Assembly: GCA_014904845.1 (NCBI GenBank)
Contig: MU119402.1
Location: forward strand, 1 to 64,000
Source: Acephala macrosclerotiorum
Lineage: Eukaryota; Ascomycota; Leotiomycetes; Helotiales; Mollisiaceae
Reading direction: 5' to 3'
Length of the DNA stretch: 64,000 nt
This document shows, in pieces, positions 33,813-44,194 of the stretch (position 1 is its first letter; each line of letters begins with the position of its first letter). The position numbers and the translations under genes were made by a program. The notes under the pieces are model-generated. The model did not search any database and was not told the origin of the DNA. It saw nothing but the letters and a program-made list of their open reading frames with translations.

Positions 33813-34736
33813 ATGACAAGTTCTTCCGACGACCCAAGCATGGACGACACACCCAGCAAAAGAACAACAATCATCCCCCCTACATCATCTACGCACACGC
33901 ACACAATAATCTTCCTCCACGGCCGCGAAGACTACGGCTCCGACCTAGCGAAATCGTTCTTCGACAGTAAATCTTCAGATGGCCGCTCACTAGCTGAGAT
34001 CTTTCCATCGGTGCGATGGGTATTCCCCACAGCTAAGATGCGAGTTTCAGCTCGGCGGGAAGAGGAGTTTAGGAATAGTTTATTTGCTGAGGCGTTGAAG
34101 GGGGAGGAGGTAGTGAGTCAGTGGTTTGATGTTTGGGATTTGAAAAAGCCGGAGGAGAGGGAGGAATTGATGCTTGAGGGGTTGAGGGAAAGTATTGAAC
34201 AGATTGTTGAAATTGTGAAGGAAGAGATGAAACTGGTGAGCTTGGATAAGATTTTGCTCGGGGGAATTAGTCATGGGTGCGCGACCGTGATGATGGTTAT
34301 GCTTGCTTCTGGGATTCAGGTTGGAGGATTTATTGGGTGGTGTGGATGGTTACCTTTTCGGGACACTATTGATACTAAATTTCTAGGCAAATACTTTGAG
34401 AACAGGGAGGAAACTTCTCAATGTATGAAGGAGATGTTGGGGATTTCGGAATTGGGACTTGGGCCTTCACCAGAAAATGACAAAGTCCCAGTCTTCCTGG
34501 GACATTCAGGAGACGACGAAACCGTACCTTTCAAACTTGGCGAAGACATGCGGGACGCGATTGAGCAGTTTGGATATTGGCTGGCTTGGAAGGGTTATAA
34601 AGATGGTGGACATTGGATCCATCCTGCACGCGGAGTGGATGATATGGCTGAGTTTCTTCATAATTTTGTCATTCGAGGAATAACGGGCAATATTGCAGAA
34701 TGGGAAACACGTTCAAAGGCTTTCCATAAAGCATGA
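33813..34736 (+). CDS. Alpha/beta serine hydrolase (APT/carboxylesterase type), copy 2
   Basis: A single exon of 307 aa from the ATG at 33813. It has the same order as copy 1 at 20148: THTIIFLHGREDYGSD, GRSLAEIFPSVRW, the nucleophile elbow GGISHGCAT (Ser153), GDDETVPF and GGHWIHPARG. The residue before the elbow Gly is His where copy 1 has Gln, and the C-terminus is about 17 residues longer (tail WETRSKAFHKA). Codon use also differs: the middle half is richer in G/T-ending codons. Probably cytosolic; substrate unknown. Two dispersed, intact copies in 14 kb suggest a duplication kept by selection. Confidence 0.85.
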   Translation: MTSSSDDPSMDDTPSKRTTIIPPTSSTHTHTIIFLHGREDYGSDLAKSFFDSKSSDGRSLAEIFPSVRWVFPTAKMRVSARREEEFRNSLFAEALKGEEVVSQWFDVWDLKKPEEREELMLEGLRESIEQIVEIVKEEMKLVSLDKILLGGISHGCATVMMVMLASGIQVGGFIGWCGWLPFRDTIDTKFLGKYFENREETSQCMKEMLGISELGLGPSPENDKVPVFLGHSGDDETVPFKLGEDMRDAIEQFGYWLAWKGYKDGGHWIHPARGVDDMAEFLHNFVIRGITGNIAEWETRSKAFHKA

Positions 34737-35131
34737 GAGGCGACCGGGAAAGAAGAGAAAAGATACAACAAATGGATTGCCCCACACCAGTCAGGGCAAT
34801 CAAGGTAACTAGCTTGACTCCATACTCATGGCGGGAAGGGAGCTAGACCAAGGAAAGGCCAGGCAAGGTGTTATGCTTGAACACGAGAATCACCCAAGAG
34901 CAGAGGGACATGCAGGGACAACCGAAAAGTAGAAGCTGACTATGACTCGAGATGGCGAGAATAGGCACTCGCCATTGTTTCTGGAGTGACAACGCGAATA
35001 AACTAATATTGCTAACGGAGGCTGCCAGCACGACACAAGTCGGAGCCTGGACGTGATCTGTTGTCTTCATATGTTACATAGCATACAATATTGCAAAGAT
35101 TCGTGTACATCATGACAGCCTGTTCGTACAA
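34737..35131. other. Convergent intergenic
   Basis: 3'-to-3' gap between hydrolase 2 and MTG2. Nothing recognised. Confidence 0.4.
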
Positions 35132-36778
35132 TCATGCATCCAAAAGACCCACAATCCAATCCGTGATCTTCTCCACTCCATACCCGTTGATAGCGCTAAC
35201 AAAGATAGCCTCGACTCTCTTTAGCCAGACATTATTCTGGCCACTCGGATGGGGTTCCTCACCAGCATTGACTCTCTCCAAGTATTCTTTCAAGTTCTGA
35301 TAATTGTCCTGTGTGCCTGGAAGATCTGCTTTCGTTGCAACTACAAACCACGGCTTGTCTGCAATACTCGGTAGCTCTGGTGCGAGAGGATTCTCAATAG
35401 TTGGGCCAGACTGAATGACAATAGTCTCTTGTCGATTGGCGATCGCGTCCTCCACGGATGTGAAAGGACTCCAATTAACCACTGGCTCGATGAGTTCTTT
35501 CTCCTCCTCAGTCTTCATTCGCTCGTATTCGCCGACCTCTTTCCAAAGTCCTTTGAGAGCTGTAACTGCATCGCCTTTTCCTAGATCCACCACGAACGCT
35601 AGTACTCGAGCCCTCTCCACGTGTCGCAGAAAGCTAATCCCAAGGCCTCGATCCAGATGTGCGTCCTCGACCAAACCAGGAATATCTGCAATCGTGAAAT
35701 TCGTTCTTCGTTCTCCAGTCTCCAACAAAGTCTCTGCGAATGGCCGTCCCGTATTATCATCCAACACCACCGTCCCAATATTCGGCTGCAACGTCGTGAA
35801 TTCCCAGTTCCCAACTCTTGCCCTGCTGTTGCTCATAGCTCTCAACAAAGTACTCTTCCCAGCATTTGGAAGTCCAACAAGACCAACATCAGCCAACAAT
35901 TTCAGCTCCAGCTCCACTGTGATGCTGACACCCTCATCTCCTTTTGTAGCAAATTTCGGTCTCGGGACCTCCTTGGTGACGAAATGCGGATTCCCCAACC
36001 CTCCCACGGCACCGGCTGCCAACAACAAAGGCTGGTCCATGGGTCTACTCAAATCTAACGCAATCGGTCCCTTCACCTGCGCCATTGCTAACGGCGACCT
36101 CCTCCCTCTAGGAAGCCTCGGAAATTCTGCCGTTGCGATGTCTTCCGGCGTCACAGCAGGATACAACAACCACTTCTCACGATCCCATTTCCACGGTCCT
36201 TTCGTACCCATACTCCACGGTCCCTTTGACTCCTCATGTTCCTTTCTCCCCTCAACCTTCATCCTCGCTTCTTCATCCGCAACTGGATCCACGCGGGAAA
36301 TCTCTCGTACCACAGTACCGACAGGGACCTGAACAACGATATCATCACCCCGTTCTCCTCCTCTAGTTTTCCCCTTTCCATTCTTCCCTCTCCCAGCTTT
36401 CAATATATTTCGTCTGGCGAGTTTATGCAGCGAAGTTTCGCCACGCACAGCTTGGATGTAGATATTCCCTCCACTGCCACCATCGCCTCCGTTTGCAGGA
36501 CCAGCAGAGATGTATTTCTCGCGAAGAAAAGAGATGCAGCCATGTCCACCTCCTCCCGCGACTAGAGTTACGGTTGCTCGATCGCTGAATATGGTTCGGC
36601 CGTAGTCGGAGGGAGGAGGGTTGAGGTGAGATTCGGGAGGCTGTTCGATTTGGGCGGTCGTAGATTGATTTCGGATGGAAAGAAGAGTGCGGAAAGTCGA
36701 CTTGGGTGTTTGGGAGAAGAGGAATGGGTAAAGAAAGGGTGTTAATGTCCCTTGGGAAGTGGGACATCTAGGTGGCAT
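35132..36778 (-). CDS. MTG2: Mitochondrial Obg-family GTPase (Mtg2-like)
   Basis: One exon, 548 aa, from the ATG at 36778. The N-terminal 45 residues are basic and Ser/Thr-rich, as in a mitochondrial presequence. The Obg fold follows, glycine-rich: TLVAGGGGHGCISFLREKY and GPANGGDGGSGGN. The G domain has the P-loop GLPNAGKST (G1), the TLQPNIG switch I, DIPGLVEDA (G3, D-x-P-G) and VVATKADLP (G4). Obg/Mtg2 proteins bind the large mitochondrial ribosomal subunit late in assembly and hydrolyse GTP. An insert of about 100 residues within or after the Obg domain (Lys/Glu- and Trp-rich) is typical of fungal copies. Intact; identity is confident. Confidence 0.93.
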   Translation of the reverse strand: MPPRCPTSQGTLTPFLYPFLFSQTPKSTFRTLLSIRNQSTTAQIEQPPESHLNPPPSDYGRTIFSDRATVTLVAGGGGHGCISFLREKYISAGPANGGDGGSGGNIYIQAVRGETSLHKLARRNILKAGRGKNGKGKTRGGERGDDIVVQVPVGTVVREISRVDPVADEEARMKVEGRKEHEESKGPWSMGTKGPWKWDREKWLLYPAVTPEDIATAEFPRLPRGRRSPLAMAQVKGPIALDLSRPMDQPLLLAAGAVGGLGNPHFVTKEVPRPKFATKGDEGVSITVELELKLLADVGLVGLPNAGKSTLLRAMSNSRARVGNWEFTTLQPNIGTVVLDDNTGRPFAETLLETGERRTNFTIADIPGLVEDAHLDRGLGISFLRHVERARVLAFVVDLGKGDAVTALKGLWKEVGEYERMKTEEEKELIEPVVNWSPFTSVEDAIANRQETIVIQSGPTIENPLAPELPSIADKPWFVVATKADLPGTQDNYQNLKEYLERVNAGEEPHPSGQNNVWLKRVEAIFVSAINGYGVEKITDWIVGLLDA

Positions 36779-38018
36779 TTTCAATCCATGGATTGGGCTG
36801 ACATTGACATTGATATTGGTTGATGAGGCTGAGATGAATTTGACATTGACAGCGTGGAAAAAGATCTAGGCCGCCGTAGAGGCATTACATCCGAGGCTAA
36901 GACTAGCGGCTAATTTAAATCCGAGCGTTCACATCCGAGACACCCTCTCACTTGACCTCTCTTCCATCCCCAAAATGATCGTCCAATTCTCACTCCTCTT
37001 CATCCGAACAGTTCTCTGTAAGATATTGCCTCTCATCTTTCGAATATTCTACGAGTTCCCATTTCTTCTTATGAATATATTTCCGCCTCGAAAGCGGTGT
37101 ACGGAAAGAAATGCCACTCTCTGCTGCACCTAATGCTGCAGGCGCTCTCACCTCACATGTCTCATTGGTAGGATCTCATGATATGCAACACTCAACCCTC
37201 GTCGTGCATCGGCCTTGCGCACGCGATGTCAAGCATTCGAGCCACGACACTCCGACAGCCATTGCCTCTGTTCTATTGCTCCAGCACTCCCAACTCCCCA
37301 CTTAAAATTTGCCATGGCGGATGGGGAGAGAGACGACATCTCTGTCTGTGTCTGCGTTGTCTTGTGGTGATGGGAGCATTGAAGACTCTCTTTTCTACAG
37401 GCCTGTTTGAATTCTCTCCTCTGACATTCGTTCCAACCTTCTTCTGTTTACTGTTCGAGAAAGCGCCAGCATTAGCGATTGGAGCTCCGATATATGTGCA
37501 GCGTGTTGTGTGCGGAAGACAGGGCTAGGCTAGGAGGAGTCTGGGATCAACGTGATCGAGATATCGAGCAAAAAGGTGGGTGAGTGATCTTGGAGGCTCA
37601 TCCCTCCCTACCTCCCTCCCACACACACTGCTACTTACTCCCTTCGTCCACACGCATACTTATTCCCCCTGATGACTTCTACACCGTCCATTCGGGTCCA
37701 TCAGCAGTTGTTCTCCAATGAGACACTGCGGTTCATGGTTCCTGTACAAATGGCGGTGTTTCCAATTTGGACATGTTTACTCTTCCTTTTTCTCCCCTTA
37801 TTGCATTTATCTCCACCATACACATATTCTCTCGGCTCTCCACAGACACTCGCCACGTTCCCTTACATTTGTAACCTTCCTTGTACTTTATTAGTTTAAA
37901 TACTCGTTCTTTGTACAATAGTTCCTGTGGCGTGCTTTTGAAATAAGAGGGAATGCCATATCTCCGTCCTGAAATCATGTTGATCAAACATAGCAGATCT
38001 AAGAAGCCGATTGCGATC
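36779..38018. other. Long intergenic region with a candidate small ORF
   Basis: About 1.2 kb between MTG2 and the next plus-strand gene. A 52-codon frame from the ATG at 36975 to the TAA at 37131-37133 encodes a hydrophobic, basic-tailed peptide (MIVQFSLLFIRTVL... ending in Cys-rich sequence). It could be a small membrane protein or chance. CT-rich tracts near 37600-37660 and 37770-37870 look like 5' UTR/promoter pyrimidine tracts of the downstream gene. Confidence 0.3.
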
Positions 38019-38836
38019 ATGGACCCGGATTGTGCGATTTGTAGCCAGCCGGCTTTGGCTCAGTGCGAGTGTGAGGCTAAGGGATTGGATATTGCGGTAC
38101 GGCAGGCGGAACAGAGGATGATGACCAGTGTGTTTAATGATATACGGTATGCTTCACCGTCTCTCTAAAGCCTCCCCTCAGATCTCCCCTATTGCTATCT
38201 TCTCGTCTCGCCGTCAAGTTGTATATGCTAATTGAACCCTCAAACAGAGCCTGGGTCCGCGGCCACGCCCAAGACTACATCCTCTCCTACTTCAGCATGC
38301 TCACCACTCGCCGCAAAGACCACCACGCCCAAACCATCCACCGGATCACCGAACGAGCAGCCTACTACTACCGTGCGCTCCCTCACCCTTCCGAAATAGC
38401 AGCCGCAGACGCCGAACTCAAACGCGGCATCGACGAAGATTGGAAAGCGTCCGTACAACGATATCCTGAAGTCCTGGAATATTTCTACGGATTAGTGGAT
38501 CTGAATTTACCGGGAGATGATGAGCCTGGAGTTAGGGATCCGCCGTTGAGTGCATTGGGAGGAGTGGCGGTGGGGAGGGAGAGGGAGAGGAAGGTTAGGT
38601 TGAGGGAGTCAAGTGAGGTTGAGGAGAGGCGGAGGCACAGGAGGAGGAGTAGAGGGAGGGATGAGATTGAACGGGAACGGGAACGGGAACGGGAAAGGGA
38701 AAGGGAGAGGGATAGGGTTAGGTTAGAGAGGGTAGAAGTTCCGCTTCCGCCAAGTTTGAGTAGGGAGAGGGTTAGGCCGGGACCCGCTTACGCTCCGCCC
38801 ATGGGGGGTTATGGGTATGTGCAGCCCCAGTTTTGA
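38019..38836 (+). CDS. Conserved fungal hypothetical with N-terminal Cys motif and ER-repeat tail
   Basis: Two exons (38019-38146 and 38248-38836) join in frame to 238 aa, starting MDPDCAICSQPA. An earlier in-frame ATG at 37953 would add 22 residues. The N-terminus has CAICSQPALAQCECEAKGL, a possible metal-binding Cys group. A conserved helical domain follows (VRQAEQRMM, AWVRGHAQDYILSYF, ITERAAYYYRALPHP). The C-terminus is low complexity: a Glu-Arg repeat (about residues 180-200, encoded by a GGGAAC/GGGAAA hexamer repeat at 38670-38705) then a Pro/Gly/Tyr tail. Proteins starting with this Cys motif are widespread in filamentous ascomycetes, from memory. Function unknown. Confidence 0.75.
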
Positions 38837-40205
38837 GATGGGCATGGCACAAATCAGAAGCCTACGACATACGTTCATACCGACTACACCACATTTCTCA
38901 CCAAGCGCCCCACATCAGTTTCAGGCCAGAAAACAAAATCGAACGACGGAGGAAGTAATATTAGCAACAGGCCACCAAAAAGTTACCAACACACAAAACA
39001 CACCCCGTCCCTCAAATACCACAGAAATTACACGAACCAGACACACTCAGGCGATATATATCACCAGCGCAAAAAGCTCATTGGTACGAATAACGGAGGG
39101 TCACAGGACATATACGTTTTGATTGGTGTGGCACGAGACCAAAGTCACGAGTTCCGTTCATGAGGTCACTTATATATTCTCTTTTCTTCTCAGATCGTAG
39201 CGATCATAGCGTGCATTGAGCATCTGATTGATTTGTTCATAGCATATTAGCATAGCAGCGGCGTTTCTAGGTATGACAGGTATATAGGTGAATAAAGAGA
39301 GATTTTTGAATGTGTGTTGTTAGTGCGTTGTGCTGTGAGGTTGAGATAGTGCTGAAGCGAGGTGGGGCAGAATGTTCAACACGATGAAAGAACATAAATC
39401 TAGACCTGATACTATTTATATGGCAGAATGAATACGGACATTGGTCGTTTGGGGGGTTTGATGCATGACGACAAATCAGCGACGCTCTAGACATTGAGCG
39501 GAGCTGAAGGTTGAAGTCCGTGTGAGAGAATGGGATCAGGCTTAATACTATTTTTCTGCCAGAGTGAGTACGGACATTGGCAATTTGGGTCATAGTGTTG
39601 GAGGATGTCGGTTGAGGATGAGTGGGAGAATGTTCGAGTGGATCAGAGAGAATGGGATTGGAATTGATATTATTTTTATGTCAAGGTGAGTACGGACATT
39701 AGGGAGTTAGATAGGCTTTTTGCCTGACAACAAAACCAACGATTTTCCAGACTGAGACTAGAGTAAAAAGTGAGTACGAAAGCAGTTGTTTGTTGCATAT
39801 TAAGAAGTCAAAAAAGAGCACCCAGCTGCTGTGGCATTTACCATAGGGAAAAATATATATATGGTAAAGTGGTTTTTTATTTCACTAATGCGCCCATGAT
39901 GCAGTAGTTCAACGCTCTCAACCTCTGTCCAATCAACCCATCAATATCTGCAAGCTCCCCAAGTCTCAGGATACCATATCTATCCCTTGCTCTCCAAAGC
40001 AGCCCTTAATAAAATACAGGAAAGAAGAATTTCGAATCCCGTTTTGTCAACCCCCACCAGTGCAGTGCAATATGCCAAACTTTTTGTTCTGTGAAAAATC
40101 TTGCAGAAACATTAGAAAAGGTGCCCTCCCTCCAGATGTATATCAATTCCGGTAAGAGGGTAGGAGTCAGACGCTGAACGGAGAGAAGCTGTGCTAGACA
40201 AGAAT
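38837..40205. other. Convergent intergenic containing imperfect tandem repeats
   Basis: 3' flanks of the preceding gene and of BFR1. It contains the tandem repeat at about 39405-39780 listed separately and a C/A-rich stretch at 38880-39060. No gene is supported. Confidence 0.5.
39405..39780. repeat. Imperfect tandem repeat, about 120-140 bp unit, three copies
   Basis: The block GTGAGTACGGACATT (or close variants), preceded by ATACTATTTTT-like sequence, occurs near 39408-39438 (GAATACGGACATTGG), 39545-39580 and 39668-39700. A weaker fourth GTGAGTACG is near 39770. Between them GAGAGAATGGGAT and TGACxACAAAxC...AGACxxTGAG also recur. The units have diverged mostly by point changes. Confidence 0.7.
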
Positions 40206-41904
40206 TTACTCCTTGTCTTCGATGCTGGCACCTTTGAGATCATCGGCGACATCGGCGACAGCACTCTTGACCAAGTCGATTTCGTTCTTGACGGAGCCAC
40301 CTTCGTCAACCGAAGCAGTTGCCTTAGTCTCCCCGTTCGCGTGTGGTGCATCAGTGGTAGGTGTGGCAGGTGTTCCATTCGCGGCAGCAGCTTCCTCCGC
40401 CTCAAGCTTCTCAACTTCTTTCTTGGCTGCGGCGATGTTCTGGGATATGTTAGCTTAGATCATTAAAGGAACTTCAAGTGCTGTGGGGCTTACACGTTGA
40501 GTCTGGGCTTCCTGGTCCTTCTTCCAGAAATCGAGTTTTCCCTTTACAGCAGTTACGGCAGCAGGGATATCGGCAGCAGACATTGGTGGCTCGACCTTGA
40601 TGGCGGAGCAGTCATCTATAACAGATGGTGGCAAGTTGTATTTGCCAGCACCTGGAGCAGGAGATTCGGCCTTCTTGGCATTCTTCCCCTTCTTGCCTTT
40701 CTTTCCTCCAGTTCCGGCGAAGTAATCCTCCTCGTCCTTCTTAACAACCTTCATGCCCTTGAGATCAGAGTCGCCAACGGTACGTTGGGCGGACGCGGTG
40801 AATTGTGAAGGAGCTTGCAGAGGCGCCTTCTCAGATGTGTATGACGGATCAAAGAATCGGAGCAGAGACTCAGCACGGCGGATCTCGTCCAGGTATGCCT
40901 TGTCGCTGGCCTCAGCAAGCATTTGCTGGGCACGCTCCTTCTTTTTCTCCTGATGATATTTCTCGTTCTCCGCTTTCTTACGCTCGCGAGCTCTTTGTCT
41001 GGATTCATACTCATATTTTTGGACGGCACGGCTTTGCTGGTAGTAATCGTCCTTGATCTTCTTGATTGCAGCGTACTTCTCCTGCTGGTCGTTTTGCAGC
41101 TTGGTGCGTTCGTCTCGAAGGGAGTTAATGCTCTTGAATGCATCATCTTGCTCGGCCTTGATTGTATCCAATTCACCTTGGATCTTGTTGTATTTCTCGC
41201 TCAAGGCCTTGGACTCGGGGTCCTCGAGGGAATCACGCAGAGTCTGTAGCTTCTTCTTTCGCTCGTCGATCTGCTTTTGCTGGTCCTCGAATCCAGCAAA
41301 ACCTTTGCGTTGCTTGCGCAAATTCGAGATCTCAGTCAAGGCCTTCTTCTCATCCACAATCTTCATGTTCCCGCTGTCGACAGACTTTTGCAGCCGGTCG
41401 ATTTCTTTGTCCAAGTCGGCAACATTCTTGAAGTTGACTCGGCTGCGAGCAACCTTTTGGGCGGCAATGAGGTCCTTGACCTTCTGGTCCTCCGACTTGA
41501 TCTCATCAAAGATCTTGTTGCGGCCAGCCTTTCCTGCACCTTGCTTCTCCCGAATCTCCTTCAATTCGGCGAGTAGTTCGGCGCGACGTTTTGCGGATGG
41601 CGAGTCTTTGTTCTGCGGCTTTGCAAGGTCGAGTTTAGCTTTAATTTCAGTCTGTGATGTCGATGTTAGTGAATGCAATGTAGCTTGCCGACGATAATAA
41701 AGGTTTGCGCAAGGACAACTTCGATTTTTTTTTTTTTTGACATACCAATCTCTTCATTGACGCTTGGTGCTCTTTCTCAGCCTTTGCGAGAGACTCCTTG
41801 TAGGTTGCCTCATCGGGCTTCTCTGGCTTTCCTTCAACGACCTTCTTGGCTGCAGCACCGCCGTCGAACATTGCGGCGCCGGAGGGGGTTGCGACGTCGG
41901 CCAT
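40206..41904 (-). CDS. BFR1: BFR1-like nuclear segregation / mRNP protein
   Basis: Three exons (41904-41746, 41651-40494, 40439-40206) join in frame to 516 aa. The protein is almost wholly charged coiled coil: KPEKPDEATYKESLAKAEKEH, then the BFR1 core (RRAELLAELKEIR, NFKNVADLDKEIDRLQKSVD, EISNLRKQRKGFAGFEDQQ). A Lys-rich region (GTGGKKGKKGKNAKK) and an acidic Ala-rich tail ending IEDKE follow. Yeast Bfr1 associates with polysomes and ER mRNPs and affects chromosome segregation and brefeldin resistance. The first intron carries a poly-T tract on the plus strand (41726-41738). It is divergent from RPB5 with 368 bp between starts. Intact. Confidence 0.9.
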
Positions 41905-42272
41905 GATTAAGGTAAAGTAAAGGGGGCGTTGGGTAGAATAGGAATCCAATTGCCCTCTTAACAGGACAAGATGATGTTGTTTGCGCACAAGATTAAGTTA
42001 ATATCTTGTGTGGGAAATATTTCACGATTGATCCAAGAACAGATTTCCAAGAGACCCCGGTTCCGCAATAAGTATTACGGTGGACCGGAGTAAGCCGTTA
42101 GTGCAGCCTCGTGAATATTTTGAAAAGGACGCTAGTCCAGAGCAGCCTTCCCACCGTCGAACTTTGACAACCGGTCCATCCCTCAACACCACCCACGACC
42201 ATCACCCCTCAAGAAGGATAGGAAGTCGCACACATTCAAGGATAATAGACAGGGCTTCTGGACACTGCCATT
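41905..42272. promoter_or_regulatory. Bidirectional promoter BFR1/RPB5
   Basis: A 368-bp gap between two divergent housekeeping starts must contain both promoters. No TATA box or known operator is evident. Confidence 0.5.
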
Positions 42273-43044
42273 ATGTCTACCGGCGACGAGGACCGCATCC
42301 GCAAGCAGCGCGAAGCTGGTGAACGAGAATCTGCGAAACTCTGGCGCGCATGGAGAACAGTCCACGAGATGGTCCAGGACCGAGGATACGAACTCTCTGA
42401 GGCAGAAGTCAAGATCAGCTTTGAGGATTTCAAGGACAAGTTCACCTCAGATGATGGCAGCGTCAGGTAATGTCCCCGCCATCGAGGTACAGGCGAGATA
42501 CTTACAATGACCTAGCCGCAAGACCATGACTTTCTCAGCGCGCCCTACCAGCGAGATGATGAGGCGATACTCAAACCCTGTCACAGCCAACGATCCTAAC
42601 CCCGCGAGTCCTGATATTGGTATGATCTGGGTTGAGTTCTTGGCTGAGTCGAGCGTTGGTATCAAGCAGATGCGTGCATTTGCCCAATTCCTTACCGCAA
42701 ACAATTACCACACTGGTATCCTAGTCACGAACACCAATATTACTCCTGCTGCCCTCAAGATTATTCCCGCTGTTGCGTCCGAGACGAGAATCGAGTGTTT
42801 CACCGAGGCGGATCTGTTGGTCAACATCACACATCACGAATTGGTGCCTAAACACGTTCTGTTGAGCAAGGAGGAGAGAACTGCGCTGTTGCAGAGATAC
42901 AGATTGAAGGATACACAGCTTCCAAGAATCCAATTGGGAGACCCAGTCGCGAGATACTTGGGGTTGAGAAGAGGGCAAGTGGTCAAGATTATCAGAAAGT
43001 CAGAAACTGCAGGACGATATGCTAGTTATAGGCTCTGTGTCTAG
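42273..43044 (+). CDS. RPB5: RNA polymerase I/II/III shared subunit RPABC1 (Rpb5)
   Basis: Exons 42273-42466 and 42516-43044 join to 240 aa. The N-terminal jaw domain has [21 protein letters not shown], then FTSDD and [10 protein letters not shown]. The C-terminal assembly domain is highly conserved: [37 protein letters not shown] and [18 protein letters not shown]. Rpb5 is part of all three nuclear RNA polymerases. It is slightly longer than the yeast protein (215 aa) through a short insertion in the jaw ([12 protein letters not shown]). Intact; identity is certain from the C-terminal block. Confidence 0.97.
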
Positions 43045-44194
43045 AATGAGCATCTGGATTTGATATACTGGCGTTCTGGGGAGTTATTTGATCTGGAGAC
43101 TGGGAAAGTCAAAAGCATTGCTGAGGGCGTCTAGAGGAAGAATGATATAGCGGATACCACGCTTGTACCAAGAGAGAATCTGCAACGAATGGAACGGTCG
43201 CGTCGAGAAAAACTGTTTGTGACCATGCTACAAATGGCAGACTCAACATCACAAATACATAGACCCGGGTTTGCAAGAGGTCATGTTATTAGGTAGACTG
43301 CAGTGTTCTCTTGCCTATGTCAAAGGACCAATGCAGCGGCCACATCATCTTTGACAAGTGTCAGAGATGGACAGCAAACAAGGACAAATTTGACATTTCC
43401 CTTCTCCTGTTTATGTTCCACTCAGTCTCTCCAAGCTCCTCGCCCTCACAACCTCACTCCCCCTCCAATTAAGCAAGCCAATCATCCACGCAGCCCTATC
43501 AACAAGACCCCTTCAATCTGTGTCTCAAACTACATGACCTATCTTTTCCTTCTTTAACGCAAGCCCCCCAGTCTGCAAACTCATCTAGTAGATCCGCTAG
43601 ACATGAAGACACCACGAGCCAGGCCAGCTGCCTCCCTCAGACTCCCTCAAACTTACATATTTTCACAATAAACAACTTAATTTTTAGCATGCGGAGAATG
43701 AGTATTATTCCTTTCTTGTGTGGGAAGGTTGTGGGTTAAGATATTGGACAACCGCCATCAAGTGTTAAACGTCGTCAGAAATACGAAGTAAGTCGTCCTG
43801 TAAATCAGCGAATTACCCATGAAACAGCGAAGTAATCAAGTAATTTCTTCAGGAAGATATATAATCTCATCAGAATAAATATAGTCAAAAGAATTGGTAG
43901 TAGTAGTTTGCAGGAGGGTATATAAGGCAAACACTAACTAGCAAGGAAGCGCTTCTCTTTCAAATTTGTTGCATTGAGGTCTCCTGCCTGTGGCTTTCTT
44001 GCTACTTGATTCTACTTGATTCCTCATAATGTTACCGGGAGATTGTGGTAGGATGAGACAAGGGGGAAGAAAGGTCTATCTATTTTCTGCGGAAGTTGAA
44101 TACTGCGGGAAAATGCAGGGTGGGATTGTTTGTTGTCAATTTTTTTATTTGGGTTGTCATCTGAAGTACACACGTGTGTCTTTGGGACTGATTC
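43045..44194. other. Convergent intergenic
   Basis: About 1.15 kb between the 3' ends of RPB5 and the ligase relic. Open frames at 43303 and 44029 lack domains. No RNA gene or repeat. Confidence 0.4.

Noticed and set aside
29193..34736. Secondary-metabolite gene cluster around the P450
   Set aside because: One P450 without any PKS, NRPS, terpene synthase or tailoring neighbours does not support a cluster.
35415..36332. Long plus-strand open frame of 305 codons
   Set aside because: It lies wholly opposite the MTG2 gene, whose GTPase motifs are unmistakable; the plus-strand reading is Ser/Thr-rich shadow sequence with no domain.
41053..41697. Plus-strand open frame of 214 codons
   Set aside because: Antisense shadow of the BFR1 coiled coil; Leu/Ser-rich reading with no family resemblance.
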